A program made the position numbers and the translations under genes. The notes beneath the pieces are model-generated. The model saw only the letters and a list, made by a program, of their open reading frames with translations, was not told the DNA's origin and searched no databases. Below, one piece after another: positions 7,741-16,773 of a DNA stretch of 64,000 nt; position 1 is the stretch's first letter, and the number at the start of each line of letters is the position of its first letter. Where the stretch lies: NCBI GenBank assembly GCA_902786965.1, contig CADAEJ010000005.1, positions 1 to 64,000 of the forward strand. Reading direction: 5' to 3'. This DNA is from an uncultured Ruminococcus sp. Its GTDB lineage: Bacteria; Bacillota; Clostridia; Oscillospirales; Ruminococcaceae.

Positions 7741-9159
7741 TGTTATGGAAAGCGTGGAAATTATACGAAATACATTGCGACACGTGAGTCTGTAGAGAAA
7801 AGGGACAGTAACGATCTTGCTGCTATTCGCAAGTCGACCGGAGATCAGAAAAAGCTCATCAGTGAGTTGCTAAAAGAGTTTCCTTATGCGAAAAACAGTC
7901 TTGAGTATGAGGACTACAAGGAAAAGCCAACGGTCGCAAACGCAAGTGAACTGATCTCATCGATCGTTGAAAAGTACGCAGATGTGATAGGCAACCGCAA
8001 GAACTTTGTAGGTTACATGGCAAAGCGACCTGGAGCTGAACAGCGTGGAGCTCACGGGCTATTTAACGGAAAGGATGAACCTATTGACTTGAACAAAGTC
8101 GCAAAAGAGGTATCAGAACATCCGGGATATGTATGGTCACATGTAGTATCTCTTCGACGTGAAGATGCAGTCAGACTTGGGTATGACAATTCAGATGCGT
8201 GGCGAAATATGATAATGAAACACATAAATGACATTGCAAAGGCAAGTAAAATACCTCTTGCAAATCTGAAATGGTATGCAGCATACCATGACACTACTCA
8301 CCATCCACACATACACTTGATAGTATATTCTACTGATCCTAGACAAGGTTATCTGACTCAGTCGGGGATTGAAAAGATAAAATCTGCTTTTGCTAATGAT
8401 ATCTTTGCTGATGAATTGAAAAGCATTTATCAAAAGCAGACGATGAACCGTGATGAGCTCAAGGCACTTGCGGAAGATCAGATGAAAGACATCAGCGATG
8501 ATTTTCAGCTCGGAGAATTAGAGGATCATGTTCTGCATGGCCTTATTATCAAGCTGAAAAAACAGCTCGATGAAAGCAGCGGAAAGAAAGTCTACGGATA
8601 TCTTATGAAGCCTGTCAAGCAGACAGTCGATGATATATTCCTTGAGCTGTCAAAGAACAAACACATCAAAGATCTGTATGACAAGTGGTGTGAATTTGAG
8701 AAGGCAAAGTATAGGTTCTATACTTCCAAGGAGATAGAACTGCCTCAATTGATTGATAACAAGGCGTTCAAGCCGGTCAAGAATATGATCATACGGACTG
8801 TGCTTGATATGGATCTCTCATCAGCCGAAGGAGGTATCGTCCGACAGGAGAATGATGAGGAAGAATCTGAAAGCAATCTTTCTGATGATGAAGAAATAGA
8901 CATCTCCCCCACTGATTTTACCGTTAGTGATAACTCATCTGATTCCGATTCAAAACAGGTGGAGAAGCAGAAAGAACAAGAGGCTCTCGCTAATACAGCG
9001 ATGAGTCTCTTTCTCAATCTGTGTAGCATTATCCGTGATGATTATGCTAAACAGCAACATAAGATGCGACCTAAAGTTGATAAGAAGCTGATGAGAGTTA
9101 TTCGCAAGAAGGAAATTGCTATGGGCCTGAAGTATGATGATATGGGTATGAAAATGTAA
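7733..9159 (+). pseudogene. MobP3-type conjugative relaxase, frameshifted near the 5' end
   Basis: Relaxase that would nick oriT and pilot the strand into the recipient. Motif I region NYTKYIATRESVEKRD carries the candidate catalytic Tyr; the metal-binding HUH motif is THHPHIHLIVYS (about nt 8296-8331), preceded by HVVSLRREDAVRLGYDN and LKWYAAYHD as in MobP3 relatives. The frame holding these has no start codon before a TTG at 7867, downstream of motif I. The natural start (ATG 7733 or 7745, overlapping the upstream stop) is in another frame: MNNVMES, then a shift at about 7753-7755. Adding one base there gives MNNVMESGGNYTKYIATRE, the expected N-terminus. Either a real mutation or a sequencing error. 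Confidence 0.8.
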
Positions 9160-9168
9160 TAAACAAAA

Positions 9169-9207
9169 AGCCGTATTTTCCATTAACAAAAATACGGCTA
9201 AATTTTT
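9169..9207 (+). terminator. Intrinsic terminator after the relaxase
   Basis: Stem AGCCGTATTTT/AAAAATACGGCT (9169-9199) followed by a T-run at 9203-9207. Ends the transfer operon. The T-run is shared with the start of the first inverted-repeat motif. Confidence 0.7.
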
Positions 9208-9225
9208 CGCAAAATTCGGAAATTT
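9205..9225 (+). repeat. Inverted-repeat motif IR-1 (left)
   Basis: Reads TTTCGCAAAATTCGGAAATT plus T. It matches the reverse complement of 9401-9420 at 17 of 20 positions and shares the TTTCGCAAAA core with the 21-bp repeats at 14824 and 16104. The 180 bases between this pair (9226-9400) hold no gene and include an imperfect palindrome at 9357-9380. Confidence 0.6.
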
Positions 9226-9400
9226 ATGATTGGGTATATTTTACCACAAAATCATCCGAAAGTCAATGAAAACAAGTCCTGATTTTAGTACACATCAAAG
9301 GGATGAATAAAAGTTATCGTCAGAGCTAACGTAAATCGTTCGTCAAAAAACAATTGCTGCAAAATATCGTATTTGTGCAGTCTCACCACTGGTTTTCACA

Positions 9401-9420
9401 GAATTCCGAATTTTGAGAAA
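9401..9420 (-). repeat. Inverted-repeat motif IR-1 (right)
   Basis: Plus strand reads GAATTCCGAATTTTGAGAAA; its reverse complement TTTCTCAAAATTCGGAATTC pairs with 9205-9224. It ends 11 bases before the methylase start at 9432, so inversion of the bracketed segment would change everything upstream of that gene's ribosome-binding site. Confidence 0.6.
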
Positions 9421-9431
9421 GGGGTGAGCCT

Positions 9432-11369
9432 TTGATTGAGCTTATCAAGCTGAATGATTATCCGGTTCGTGATGTGCTGGGAAAGCTTCTGGCGGACAAG
9501 ACCACCAAGCGAAGCATCATCTTTGCCACCGACACCTATAACGGATATGACGAGCACACCATAATGACCAAGCAAATGCTTCTCGGTTTCAGCTCATACG
9601 AATTACAGCCGAGAGTTTATAAATCCGCCGCCGAGCAGGGTGAGCGCACCCGAAAGAAAGCCGAGGTCTTCACGCCGGCGTGGATAGTCAACAAGATGAA
9701 CAATCACCTCGATGACGAGTGGTTTGGTAGGGAGAACGTGTTCAACACCGAGGATGGCTTAACGTGGGTGACGAACAATGAACGAATAGCCTTTCCCGAG
9801 GGCAGTGATTGGAAAGCATATGTTGATTCAAGGCGACTGGAGATCACCTGCGGTGAGGCGCCCTACATAGTTTCACGGTATGACAGCACCACCGGCGAGC
9901 TTATCCCCACCGGGGAGCGCATCGGGCTTTTTGACAGGAAGCTGCGGGTGGTGAACGAGAATGCCGCCGACGGCGAGGAATGGCTCAAATGGTCGCTGCG
10001 GGCGCTGCAAAGCGTTTACGGCTATGAGTTTCAGGGGGACAACCTGCTGATTGCAAGGATAAATCTGCTGAACAGCTGGTGCGACTACTATGAAGCCCGG
10101 TTCGGGCAGCAGGCGGACAAACGGCTGCTGGAGAAGGCGGCGAACATCATCGCCTGGAACCTGTGGCAGATGAACGGCCTCAACGACAGCCTGCCCTATC
10201 AGGGGGTAACGGAGCAGTTCGAGCAGCTGACCTTTTTCGAGATAGAGGAGCCGGACCAGCCCAGCGAGTCCGACTGTCGGGTGTTTGATTGGCGAAAGGA
10301 TAATTCGCTGTATTTTAAGACCATAAAGAAAAGAGGTAAGGGTATGAAATTTGATTATGTGATCGGAAATCCGCCGTATCAGGACGATACTGTCGGAGAT
10401 ACAGACAGGAAGCCACCTCTGTATCATTTGTTTATGGATGCTTCTTACACAGTATCTGATGTTGTTGAGTTAATTACTCCTGGCAGATTTTTATTCAATG
10501 CTGGACAAACGCCCAAAGAATGGATGCGTAAAATGCTTTCTGACGAGCATTTTAGTGTGCTATACTATGAACCGGATGCAACTAAAATATTTGCCAACAC
10601 AGAAATAAAAGGTGGCGTATGTATTAGTATTAGAAATGCTAAGAAAAACTATGGGAGCATTGGCACTTTTACGATTTACAATGAACTCAACTCGATTATA
10701 AAAAGAATGGCTCCTCATTTGGAGAATAATGGACTTGATACAATCATATCATCTCAGGGGCTTTATAAGTTTTCTCCTCTTTTCTTTGAAGAACACCCCG
10801 AAGCTAAAGAAAAAATTGGAGCAGGGACAGGCAGTAAAATTGTATCAAGTGTAATGGAAAAATTACCAAGCATTTTTACAATTGATTGCCCCAAAGGCGC
10901 AAGTATACATATGCTTGGGAGAATCAACAAGCAAAGAGGATACAGATATATTCAAAGAAAGTATATAGCTGAAAATGACTCAATAGATAAATATAAACTT
11001 TTTATTCCTGAAGCAAATAATAGTGGTAAATATGGAGAAACTCTAACAGAGCCGATTATAGGGAAGCCCAAAGATGGCACAGCAGATACATATTTAAGTG
11101 CTGGGCTTTTTGAGACAGAGCAAGAACCTATCAATCTTTCAATATACATGAAAACCAAGTTTTTCAGAGCGCTTTTAGGCGTAAAAAAAGTTACTCAACA
11201 CTGTCCTCCTACCGTGTGGAAATACGTCCCCCTCCAAGACTTCACCCCCGCCAGCGACATCGACTGGAGCAAGTCCGTTGCCGAGATCGACAGGCAGCTA
11301 TATGCAAAATACGGTCTGTCCCAGGACGAGATCAACTTTATCGAGACCCATGTAAAGGAGATGGAATAA
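9432..11369 (+). CDS. Eco57I-like adenine-specific DNA methyltransferase
   Basis: Modification subunit of 645 residues, N6-adenine type. Motif X-like AEVFTPAWIVNKMNNHL lies near the N-terminus; motif I is probably LEITCGEAPYIVSRYD; the catalytic motif IV is DYVIGNPPYQDD (about nt 10351-10386). After this the protein becomes visibly AT-richer (about 10310-11205), which fits a target-recognition domain exchanged by recombination; the last 50 codons return to the GC-richer style. The TTG start at 9432 follows AAAGGGGTGA. The stop is immediately followed by the ATG of the helicase gene. Together they form a two-gene restriction-modification operon. The specificity cannot be read from the sequence. 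Confidence 0.85.
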   Translation: MIELIKLNDYPVRDVLGKLLADKTTKRSIIFATDTYNGYDEHTIMTKQMLLGFSSYELQPRVYKSAAEQGERTRKKAEVFTPAWIVNKMNNHLDDEWFGRENVFNTEDGLTWVTNNERIAFPEGSDWKAYVDSRRLEITCGEAPYIVSRYDSTTGELIPTGERIGLFDRKLRVVNENAADGEEWLKWSLRALQSVYGYEFQGDNLLIARINLLNSWCDYYEARFGQQADKRLLEKAANIIAWNLWQMNGLNDSLPYQGVTEQFEQLTFFEIEEPDQPSESDCRVFDWRKDNSLYFKTIKKRGKGMKFDYVIGNPPYQDDTVGDTDRKPPLYHLFMDASYTVSDVVELITPGRFLFNAGQTPKEWMRKMLSDEHFSVLYYEPDATKIFANTEIKGGVCISIRNAKKNYGSIGTFTIYNELNSIIKRMAPHLENNGLDTIISSQGLYKFSPLFFEEHPEAKEKIGAGTGSKIVSSVMEKLPSIFTIDCPKGASIHMLGRINKQRGYRYIQRKYIAENDSIDKYKLFIPEANNSGKYGETLTEPIIGKPKDGTADTYLSAGLFETEQEPINLSIYMKTKFFRALLGVKKVTQHCPPTVWKYVPLQDFTPASDIDWSKSVAEIDRQLYAKYGLSQDEINFIETHVKEME

Positions 11370-14300
11370 ATGCGAGCTATAAAGCTACAGACAGCCAGGT
11401 CAGCCATGCCACGGTGCTACTGCTATTCCACCCCTACCGTGCCCGATAATGCGGGCTGGGTCAAGATTGGCTACACCGAGCAGGACGATGTGGAGGACCG
11501 CATCAAGCAGCAGCTGGGCACCGCACATATCCCCCATAAGACCGAATGGTCAGATGTGGCGGTGTTTGCCGACGGGCGCACATATTTCCGTGACAGCGAC
11601 TTCCATGCCTATCTTCAAAAGCAGGGCGTTGAGCGCATGAAACCATTTGAGGGCGACACAAAGGCTCCCGAATGGTTCAGGATAAGCGGAGACGAGTCAT
11701 TTTTCAAGTACACACAGTTCCGCCGTGACAAGGGCATTCTGAAAGCCCTCGGCACAGTGGATTACACTCTCCGTGACGAGCAGGCAGACGCAGTCAGCGA
11801 TACATATACATATTTCACCGAGACACAGAACGGCGAGTTCCTCTGGAACGCTAAGCCACGCTTCGGCAAGACACTTGCGGCTTATGACCTGTGCAAGCGC
11901 CTTAAAGCCGCCGCAGGAGATAACGCCTGCAATGTCCTTATAGTTACCAATCGTCCAGCAATAGCAAATTCATGGTACGATGACTATGTGAAATTCATGG
12001 GAGAAAAGTCGGGCTTCAAGTTCGTTAGCGAGGTTTCTGCACTAAAAGGTAAACCATATGTCATAACTCGGCAGCAGTTTGTTGAAAGCCTTGACGATAC
12101 TGTCGGCGGATGTATTGAATTTGTTAGTTTGCAGGACTTGAAAGGCTCTATCCATTTCGGAGGTCAGTTTAACAAGCTCTCCGAGGTCAAGCAGATGAAA
12201 TGGACTCTGCTCATCATTGACGAGGCTCACGAAGGCGTTGACACCACCAAAACCGACATAGCATTCACTCAGATCAAGCGTGAACACACACTTCATTTGT
12301 CAGGCACACCTTTCAAGGCTCTTGCCAATGACAAGTTCCCCGACAATGCCATCTACAACTGGACCTATGCCGACGAGCAAAAGGCAAAGCGTGATTGGGA
12401 CTATGCAGGCGGCTCAAACCCCTATGAGAGCCTGCCCAGGCTCAATATGTTCACCTATCAGATGAGCGAGATAATCCACGATGAGCTGAAACAGGGTATC
12501 GAAATCGAGGGCGAGACCGAGGAGTATGCATTCGACCTGAATCTGTTCTTCTCCACAAAGGCAAACGGCGAGTTTGTCTATGAGTCCAGCGTGGACAAGT
12601 TCCTTGACGCACTCACTACCCTTGAAAAGTACCCGTTCTCCACCACGGAGCTTCGGGCAGAACTGAAGCACACCTTCTGGCTCCTGGACAGAGTCGACAG
12701 CGCAAAGGCGCTTGCCAAGAAGCTGAAGAACCACACAGTTTTCAAGGACTACGCAATTGTTCTTGCCGCAGGTGACGGCAGGCTCTCCGATGACGAGGAG
12801 ACTAAAAAGAGCTTCGACAAAGTCCGTGAGGCAATAGACAACAACGAACGCACCATAACCCTTTCCGTGGGACAGCTCACAACAGGAATAACTATCCCCG
12901 AGTGGTCGGCAGTGCTGATGCTGTCCAATATCAAAAGCCCGGCGCTGTATATGCAGGCGGCCTTCCGCAGTCAGAACCCCTGGCGCTACACCGAGGACGG
13001 TCAGCTTTATGTGAAGCAGAATGCTTATGTGTTCGACTTTGATCCCGCAAGAACGCTTATCATCTTTGAAGAGTTTGCCAACGACCTTATAAGCGGCACC
13101 TCAGGCGGCAAGGGCGACAGCGACCAACGCAAGCAGAATGTCAGAGAGCTGCTGAACTTCTTCCCGGTTATCGGTGAGGACGAAGACGGTGAGCTGATCG
13201 AGCTGGACGCTGAAAAGGTTCTGTCCATTCCGAGAAAGATACGCTCAGTGGAGGTAGTCCGCAGGGGCTTTATGAGCAATTTCCTGTTCCAGAATATCGC
13301 CAATATCTTCTCCGCACCACCCGAAGTTATTGAGATAATCCAGTCACTGCCCAATGCCCCCGAGGGTGACCTTGCCGGGGAGATTGAAGAAAAGGGCAAG
13401 GATATCCCTCTTGATGATGAGGGCGAGGTGAAACTGCCCGATGAGTACATTATCGGGCAGGCACAGGATGTGTTCGGAGATAAGATTTACGGTGAGATAA
13501 CCGAGGTCATCGAGCAGGAGGCTGCCAAGGTCCTGAGCGAACCCGATGCAGAAAAGGATGCCGTAGCACATCTTCAGGATGTATTCAAACATGATCTTGT
13601 TGAGCCTATCATGCAGGCTACCACCGACACCTATGGAGAGGACCTGAAAAAAAGCGAAGCAAAACAGCTTCAGAAAAAGCTGGAGCGTGAGACAGACCGC
13701 ATAGTGACACAGCAGCACGGAGAATATCAAATACAGAAAAATGAGATCGAGCAGCAGCGACAGGAGACTCTATCTGATCTGCTGACCTCCGGTAAGACTG
13801 AGAATGAGGTCAACGAGCATTATGACGGTCTTATCCGACAGGCTGCCAATGATTTTTCGGAGAAGTTAAGTGCAGCGGTACAGCAGGCTCTGCCCGGGCT
13901 TACCCAAGAGGTAGTCCGTGATGTTGAGACCAAGAAAAAGGAACACGCAAAGGAGACCATAGAAGAAGCAGTCCGTGACCACCTGAGAGGTTTTGCAAGA
14001 ACTATACCATCATTTCTTATGGCCTATGGTGACGAAAAAACTACCCTTGCCGCCTTTGACCAAATCATTCCCGATGAGGTATTCAAAGAGGTCACAAGTA
14101 TCAGTCTTGAACAGTTCAGGCTTCTTCGTGACGGTGGATCGTATATTGATTCTGTGACCGGAGAGGAAAAGTATTATTCGGGAAACCTTTTCGATCCAGT
14201 TGTTTTCGATGATTCCATCAAGGAATTCCTTTCTCTCAAAGCAAGACTGGCGGATTATTTTGACGAGACACACACTGAGGATATATTCGACTATATCCCG

Positions 14301-14705
14301 CCACAGCGCACCAATCAGATCTATACTCCAAAGAGCATAGTTACAAAGATGGTGGATATGCTGGAACAGGAAAACCCCGGCTGCTTTGACGATCCCAAAA
14401 AGACCTTCATAGATTTGTACATGAAATCCGGATTGTATATTACAGAGATAGTAAAGCGGCTCTACAACAGCGAAAAAATCAAAGAGCTCTATCCCGACAG
14501 TGCAGATCGTCTGCGCCATATCTTTGAGCACCAGGTCTATGGTCTTGCACCCACAGAGATAATCTATCGTATAGCCACCAATTTCATTTTGGGCTTTGAT
14601 GAAAACGCTGAACTGAACACGAGCAATTTCCGTCAGGTTGACGCTCTTCCTTATGCGAAAGAAGGAACGCTGCAGCCATTGTTGGATGAACTGTTCGGCG
14701 AATGA
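11370..14705 (+). CDS. R-M helicase with GIY-YIG/T5orf172-like N-terminus and partial methylase C-terminus
   Basis: Protein of 1111 residues. Residues ~10-90 (CYCYSTPTV...GWVKIGYTEQDDVEDRIKQQL) resemble the T5orf172/GIY-YIG nuclease fold. An SF2 helicase core follows: Walker A AKPRFGKT (about nt 11851-11874), DEAH box LLIIDEAHEG (about nt 12208-12237), SGTPFKAL as motif III and QAAFRSQNPWR as motif VI. A long charged coiled-coil region (~660-880) comes next. Residues ~975-1085 (QIYTPKSIVTKMVDML, FIDLYMKSGLYITEIV, HIFEHQVYGL) look like the first half of an adenine methylase but contain no NPPY motif. It probably acts as the restriction/translocation subunit of the upstream methylase; the half-methylase could aid DNA recognition. 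Start ATG directly after the methylase stop. Confidence 0.75.
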   Translation: MRAIKLQTARSAMPRCYCYSTPTVPDNAGWVKIGYTEQDDVEDRIKQQLGTAHIPHKTEWSDVAVFADGRTYFRDSDFHAYLQKQGVERMKPFEGDTKAPEWFRISGDESFFKYTQFRRDKGILKALGTVDYTLRDEQADAVSDTYTYFTETQNGEFLWNAKPRFGKTLAAYDLCKRLKAAAGDNACNVLIVTNRPAIANSWYDDYVKFMGEKSGFKFVSEVSALKGKPYVITRQQFVESLDDTVGGCIEFVSLQDLKGSIHFGGQFNKLSEVKQMKWTLLIIDEAHEGVDTTKTDIAFTQIKREHTLHLSGTPFKALANDKFPDNAIYNWTYADEQKAKRDWDYAGGSNPYESLPRLNMFTYQMSEIIHDELKQGIEIEGETEEYAFDLNLFFSTKANGEFVYESSVDKFLDALTTLEKYPFSTTELRAELKHTFWLLDRVDSAKALAKKLKNHTVFKDYAIVLAAGDGRLSDDEETKKSFDKVREAIDNNERTITLSVGQLTTGITIPEWSAVLMLSNIKSPALYMQAAFRSQNPWRYTEDGQLYVKQNAYVFDFDPARTLIIFEEFANDLISGTSGGKGDSDQRKQNVRELLNFFPVIGEDEDGELIELDAEKVLSIPRKIRSVEVVRRGFMSNFLFQNIANIFSAPPEVIEIIQSLPNAPEGDLAGEIEEKGKDIPLDDEGEVKLPDEYIIGQAQDVFGDKIYGEITEVIEQEAAKVLSEPDAEKDAVAHLQDVFKHDLVEPIMQATTDTYGEDLKKSEAKQLQKKLERETDRIVTQQHGEYQIQKNEIEQQRQETLSDLLTSGKTENEVNEHYDGLIRQAANDFSEKLSAAVQQALPGLTQEVVRDVETKKKEHAKETIEEAVRDHLRGFARTIPSFLMAYGDEKTTLAAFDQIIPDEVFKEVTSISLEQFRLLRDGGSYIDSVTGEEKYYSGNLFDPVVFDDSIKEFLSLKARLADYFDETHTEDIFDYIPPQRTNQIYTPKSIVTKMVDMLEQENPGCFDDPKKTFIDLYMKSGLYITEIVKRLYNSEKIKELYPDSADRLRHIFEHQVYGLAPTEIIYRIATNFILGFDENAELNTSNFRQVDALPYAKEGTLQPLLDELFGE

Positions 14706-14733
14706 CGAACAACAGACATAAACTACACTTTTT

Positions 14734-14762
14734 CACCCCGAGGGAATCGGGGTGATTTTTTT
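14734..14762 (+). terminator. Intrinsic terminator of the R-M operon
   Basis: Perfect stem CACCCCGA/TCGGGGTG (14734-14754, loop GGGAA) followed by seven T. Separates the R-M operon from the recombinase gene. Confidence 0.85.
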
Positions 14763-14823
14763 GCCGTAAACACAAAAAAAGCGAAGCAAACACTTGTGCT
14801 GAAAAACAGCTTTTTGGTGTCTT

Positions 14824-14844
14824 GTTTCGCAAAACTCAGTATTT
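14824..14844 (+). repeat. 21-bp inverted repeat IR-2, left copy
   Basis: Begins GTTTCGCAAAACTCAG and ends TATTT. Its exact reverse complement lies at 16104-16124, so the pair flanks the recombinase gene and its promoter, perfect over 21 bases. Related to the IR-1 pair upstream of the methylase. Confidence 0.85.
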
Positions 14845-14875
14845 GGAGAATGTCATTAAACTGGCATCTAATATG

Positions 14876-14904
14876 TTCATATTGTATCAAATTTATTGTA
14901 TAAT
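14876..14904 (+). promoter_or_regulatory. Promoter of the tyrosine recombinase gene
   Basis: TTCATA (14876-14881), 17-base spacer, TATAAT (14899-14904), 38 bases before the recombinase start. It lies inside the 21-bp inverted repeats, so it would move with the gene in any inversion. Confidence 0.55.
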
Positions 14905-14941
14905 GTCAATCAGAAAAGAATCATATTCAGGAGGTATATTT

Positions 14942-16024
14942 ATGAAAATAGGAACAACTTATCAGAGAAAAGACGGGCGCTGGGAGTGCCGAATCTCGCT
15001 TGGAAGTGAAGACGGTAAGCGAAGATACAAAAGCTATTATGGTAGAACCAGACAGGAAGCCGAATTCAGGATGATGGTTGACTGTGAGATGGGCATTACA
15101 GATGAATCAGCAACGGATATGACCGTCAGGGAGCTTGCTACAGAGTGGCTGTTCATATGCTCTAACCGCATCAAAGAATCAACTGCAGCAAACTATCGGA
15201 TGAAGCTTGACAAGCATATATTGCCAGCCTTTGGAAGCAAGACTTGTTATGAGCTCAGAAGCAAAGATATCTATCTCTTTATGGAAAGAAAGCTTGGTGA
15301 AGGGCTTTCAGCAAGATATGTAGGTGATATTATTGTTATTATCAAGTCAATGTTTCGATATGCTTGTCGTGAATACGGTATGCGAAATATACTTGAAGGT
15401 ATTGTTATGCCCAAGAAACCAAAGACAGAGGCAAAGGTATTTAATAAAGAGCAACAGAAAAAGCTGTCAGCATATCTTTGCACTGAACAGAATAATACTT
15501 CTCTCGGCATAGCCCTGTCACTGTATACAGGGCTTCGCATTGGCGAACTTTGTGCGCTGCAATGGCAGGATATTGACACCAATGCTAAAACGCTTACAAT
15601 CAGTAAAACCATTCAGCGAATTCAGAGTTATGATGGTAAAAACAAAACCCGACTTGTTCTTACAGAACCCAAAAGTGCGAATTCAAACAGAACCATACCT
15701 TTGCCCGACTTTCTTATTCCTATGATAAATCGATTCAAGGAAAAGGGGTCGGCTTTCGTTTTGTCTGGATGCACAAAGCCTGTGGAGCCGAGAACAATGC
15801 AGAACCGCTTTAAGAGAATTCTAAATAAGGCAGATTTACCAGATATCAATTACCACAGCCTGCGGCATGCTTTTGCAACATCAGCTATTGAGTTGGGCTT
15901 TGACATAAAGACTCTTTCCGAGATACTCGGTCACAGTTCTGTTGAAGTGACTTTAAACCGTTATGTGCATAGCTCAATGGATAGAAAGCGTGTGTGCATG
16001 AACCTTATATCCAAGGTTGCTTAA
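14942..16024 (+). CDS. Tyrosine recombinase/integrase
   Basis: Phage-integrase family site-specific recombinase, 360 residues. An AP2-like arm-binding N-terminus (KIGTTYQRKDGRWECRISLG) is followed by a SAM-like core-binding domain (VRELATEWLFICSNR...) and the catalytic domain with Arg in TGLRIGELCALQW, His-x-x-Arg in HSLRHAFAT, His in ILGHSSVEVT and the nucleophilic Tyr in TLNRYVHSS. All catalytic residues are present. I chose ATG 14942 because of AGGAGG at 14930-14935; the open frame extends further upstream without a better site. It lies alone between 21-bp inverted repeats directly after an R-M operon, so its substrates may be those repeats (inversion) or an island's attachment sites. Confidence 0.9.
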   Translation: MKIGTTYQRKDGRWECRISLGSEDGKRRYKSYYGRTRQEAEFRMMVDCEMGITDESATDMTVRELATEWLFICSNRIKESTAANYRMKLDKHILPAFGSKTCYELRSKDIYLFMERKLGEGLSARYVGDIIVIIKSMFRYACREYGMRNILEGIVMPKKPKTEAKVFNKEQQKKLSAYLCTEQNNTSLGIALSLYTGLRIGELCALQWQDIDTNAKTLTISKTIQRIQSYDGKNKTRLVLTEPKSANSNRTIPLPDFLIPMINRFKEKGSAFVLSGCTKPVEPRTMQNRFKRILNKADLPDINYHSLRHAFATSAIELGFDIKTLSEILGHSSVEVTLNRYVHSSMDRKRVCMNLISKVA

Positions 16025-16103
16025 CATTTTTGTTCGTCATCGGTTCGTATTTGCATCTATCGCAGGCGCCGGTATTTCAAGGCTTTTGTTCGTTTTTCAC
16101 TTG

Positions 16104-16124
16104 AAATACTGAGTTTTGCGAAAC
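16104..16124 (-). repeat. 21-bp inverted repeat IR-2, right copy
   Basis: Exact reverse complement of 14824-14844. It lies 79 bases after the recombinase stop and before the SLOG-like gene; it may be the right boundary of the R-M/recombinase island. Confidence 0.85.
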
Positions 16125-16175
16125 CCGATATTCTTATTCTATTTAATCCCAATTAAATTATTCAAGAGGTTATAT

Positions 16176-16649
16176 ATGACAGAGATTTATACCATCAGCT
16201 TCTTCGGTCACCGTGAACTGCCAAATATGTTCTCTCTGGAGGATAAGCTGATGACAATACTCCGAGACCTTATCAACAGCAAGGAGTATGTTGAGTTCAT
16301 TGTTGGACGAGACGGAGATTTCGACCAATTTTGCTCTTCAACTATTCGCAAGGCAATAACAAACTATGCCTATGGCAATGCCTCACATATCCTTGTTCTG
16401 CCATATGAACGAGCAGACTACCGTGATAACAAGGAGAGCTTTGAGCAATATTATGATGAGGTGCAGATATGCTACGAGTCATCGCAGGTACACCCCAAAG
16501 CAGCTATCTTTGAACGCAACAAACGAATGATCGACCGCAGTGACCTTGTCATCTGTGCGATAGACCATAACAGCGGCGGTGCATACAAGGCGATGTGTTA
16601 TGCAGAGCAGCTCGGTAAGAAAACCGTTAATCTGTTCAACGACGATTGA
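16176..16649 (+). CDS. SLOG/Rossmann-fold nucleotide-binding protein
   Basis: Protein of 157 residues. ISFFGHRELPN at the N-terminus, VGRDGDFDQFCSS in the middle and DLVICAIDHNSGGAYKAMCYA followed by GKKTVNL near the end are the pattern of SLOG-type Rossmann proteins (DUF1273/YpsA/LOG relatives), which bind nucleotide-like ligands; some SLOG members are sensors in defence systems. The ATG at 16176 follows AAGAGG. It sits just outside the 21-bp repeat that ends the R-M/recombinase unit, on the same strand, and is followed by a terminator. Its actual ligand and role are not visible. Confidence 0.55.
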   Translation: MTEIYTISFFGHRELPNMFSLEDKLMTILRDLINSKEYVEFIVGRDGDFDQFCSSTIRKAITNYAYGNASHILVLPYERADYRDNKESFEQYYDEVQICYESSQVHPKAAIFERNKRMIDRSDLVICAIDHNSGGAYKAMCYAEQLGKKTVNLFNDD

Positions 16650-16741
16650 ATAAACTATTTACTACTATTGCATTTGCTTTTGCAATATGCTATACTGATT
16701 TTGCGTTAGAACTTTGCTATCTGATTCGATGGGATCAGCCT

Positions 16742-16773
16742 AAGCGCCCGGACTTGATCCGAGCGCTTTTTTT
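16742..16773 (+). terminator. Intrinsic terminator after the SLOG-like gene
   Basis: Stem AAGCGC-CGGA/TCCG-GCGCTT (16742-16768) with a T-run to 16773. The 411-base gap 16650-17060 otherwise contains a second hairpin, a promoter and a leader hairpin listed separately. Confidence 0.7.

Noticed and set aside
7270..9159. Read-through fusion of accessory protein and relaxase across the TAA at 7738
   Set aside because: The two frames happen to be the same, but a one-base frameshift from the coupled ATG at 7733 explains the relaxase N-terminus better and matches family sequences.
13344..14531. Minus-strand open frames of 128 and 173 codons inside the R-M helicase gene
   Set aside because: They mirror the codon pattern of the helicase gene and show no start signal or domain.
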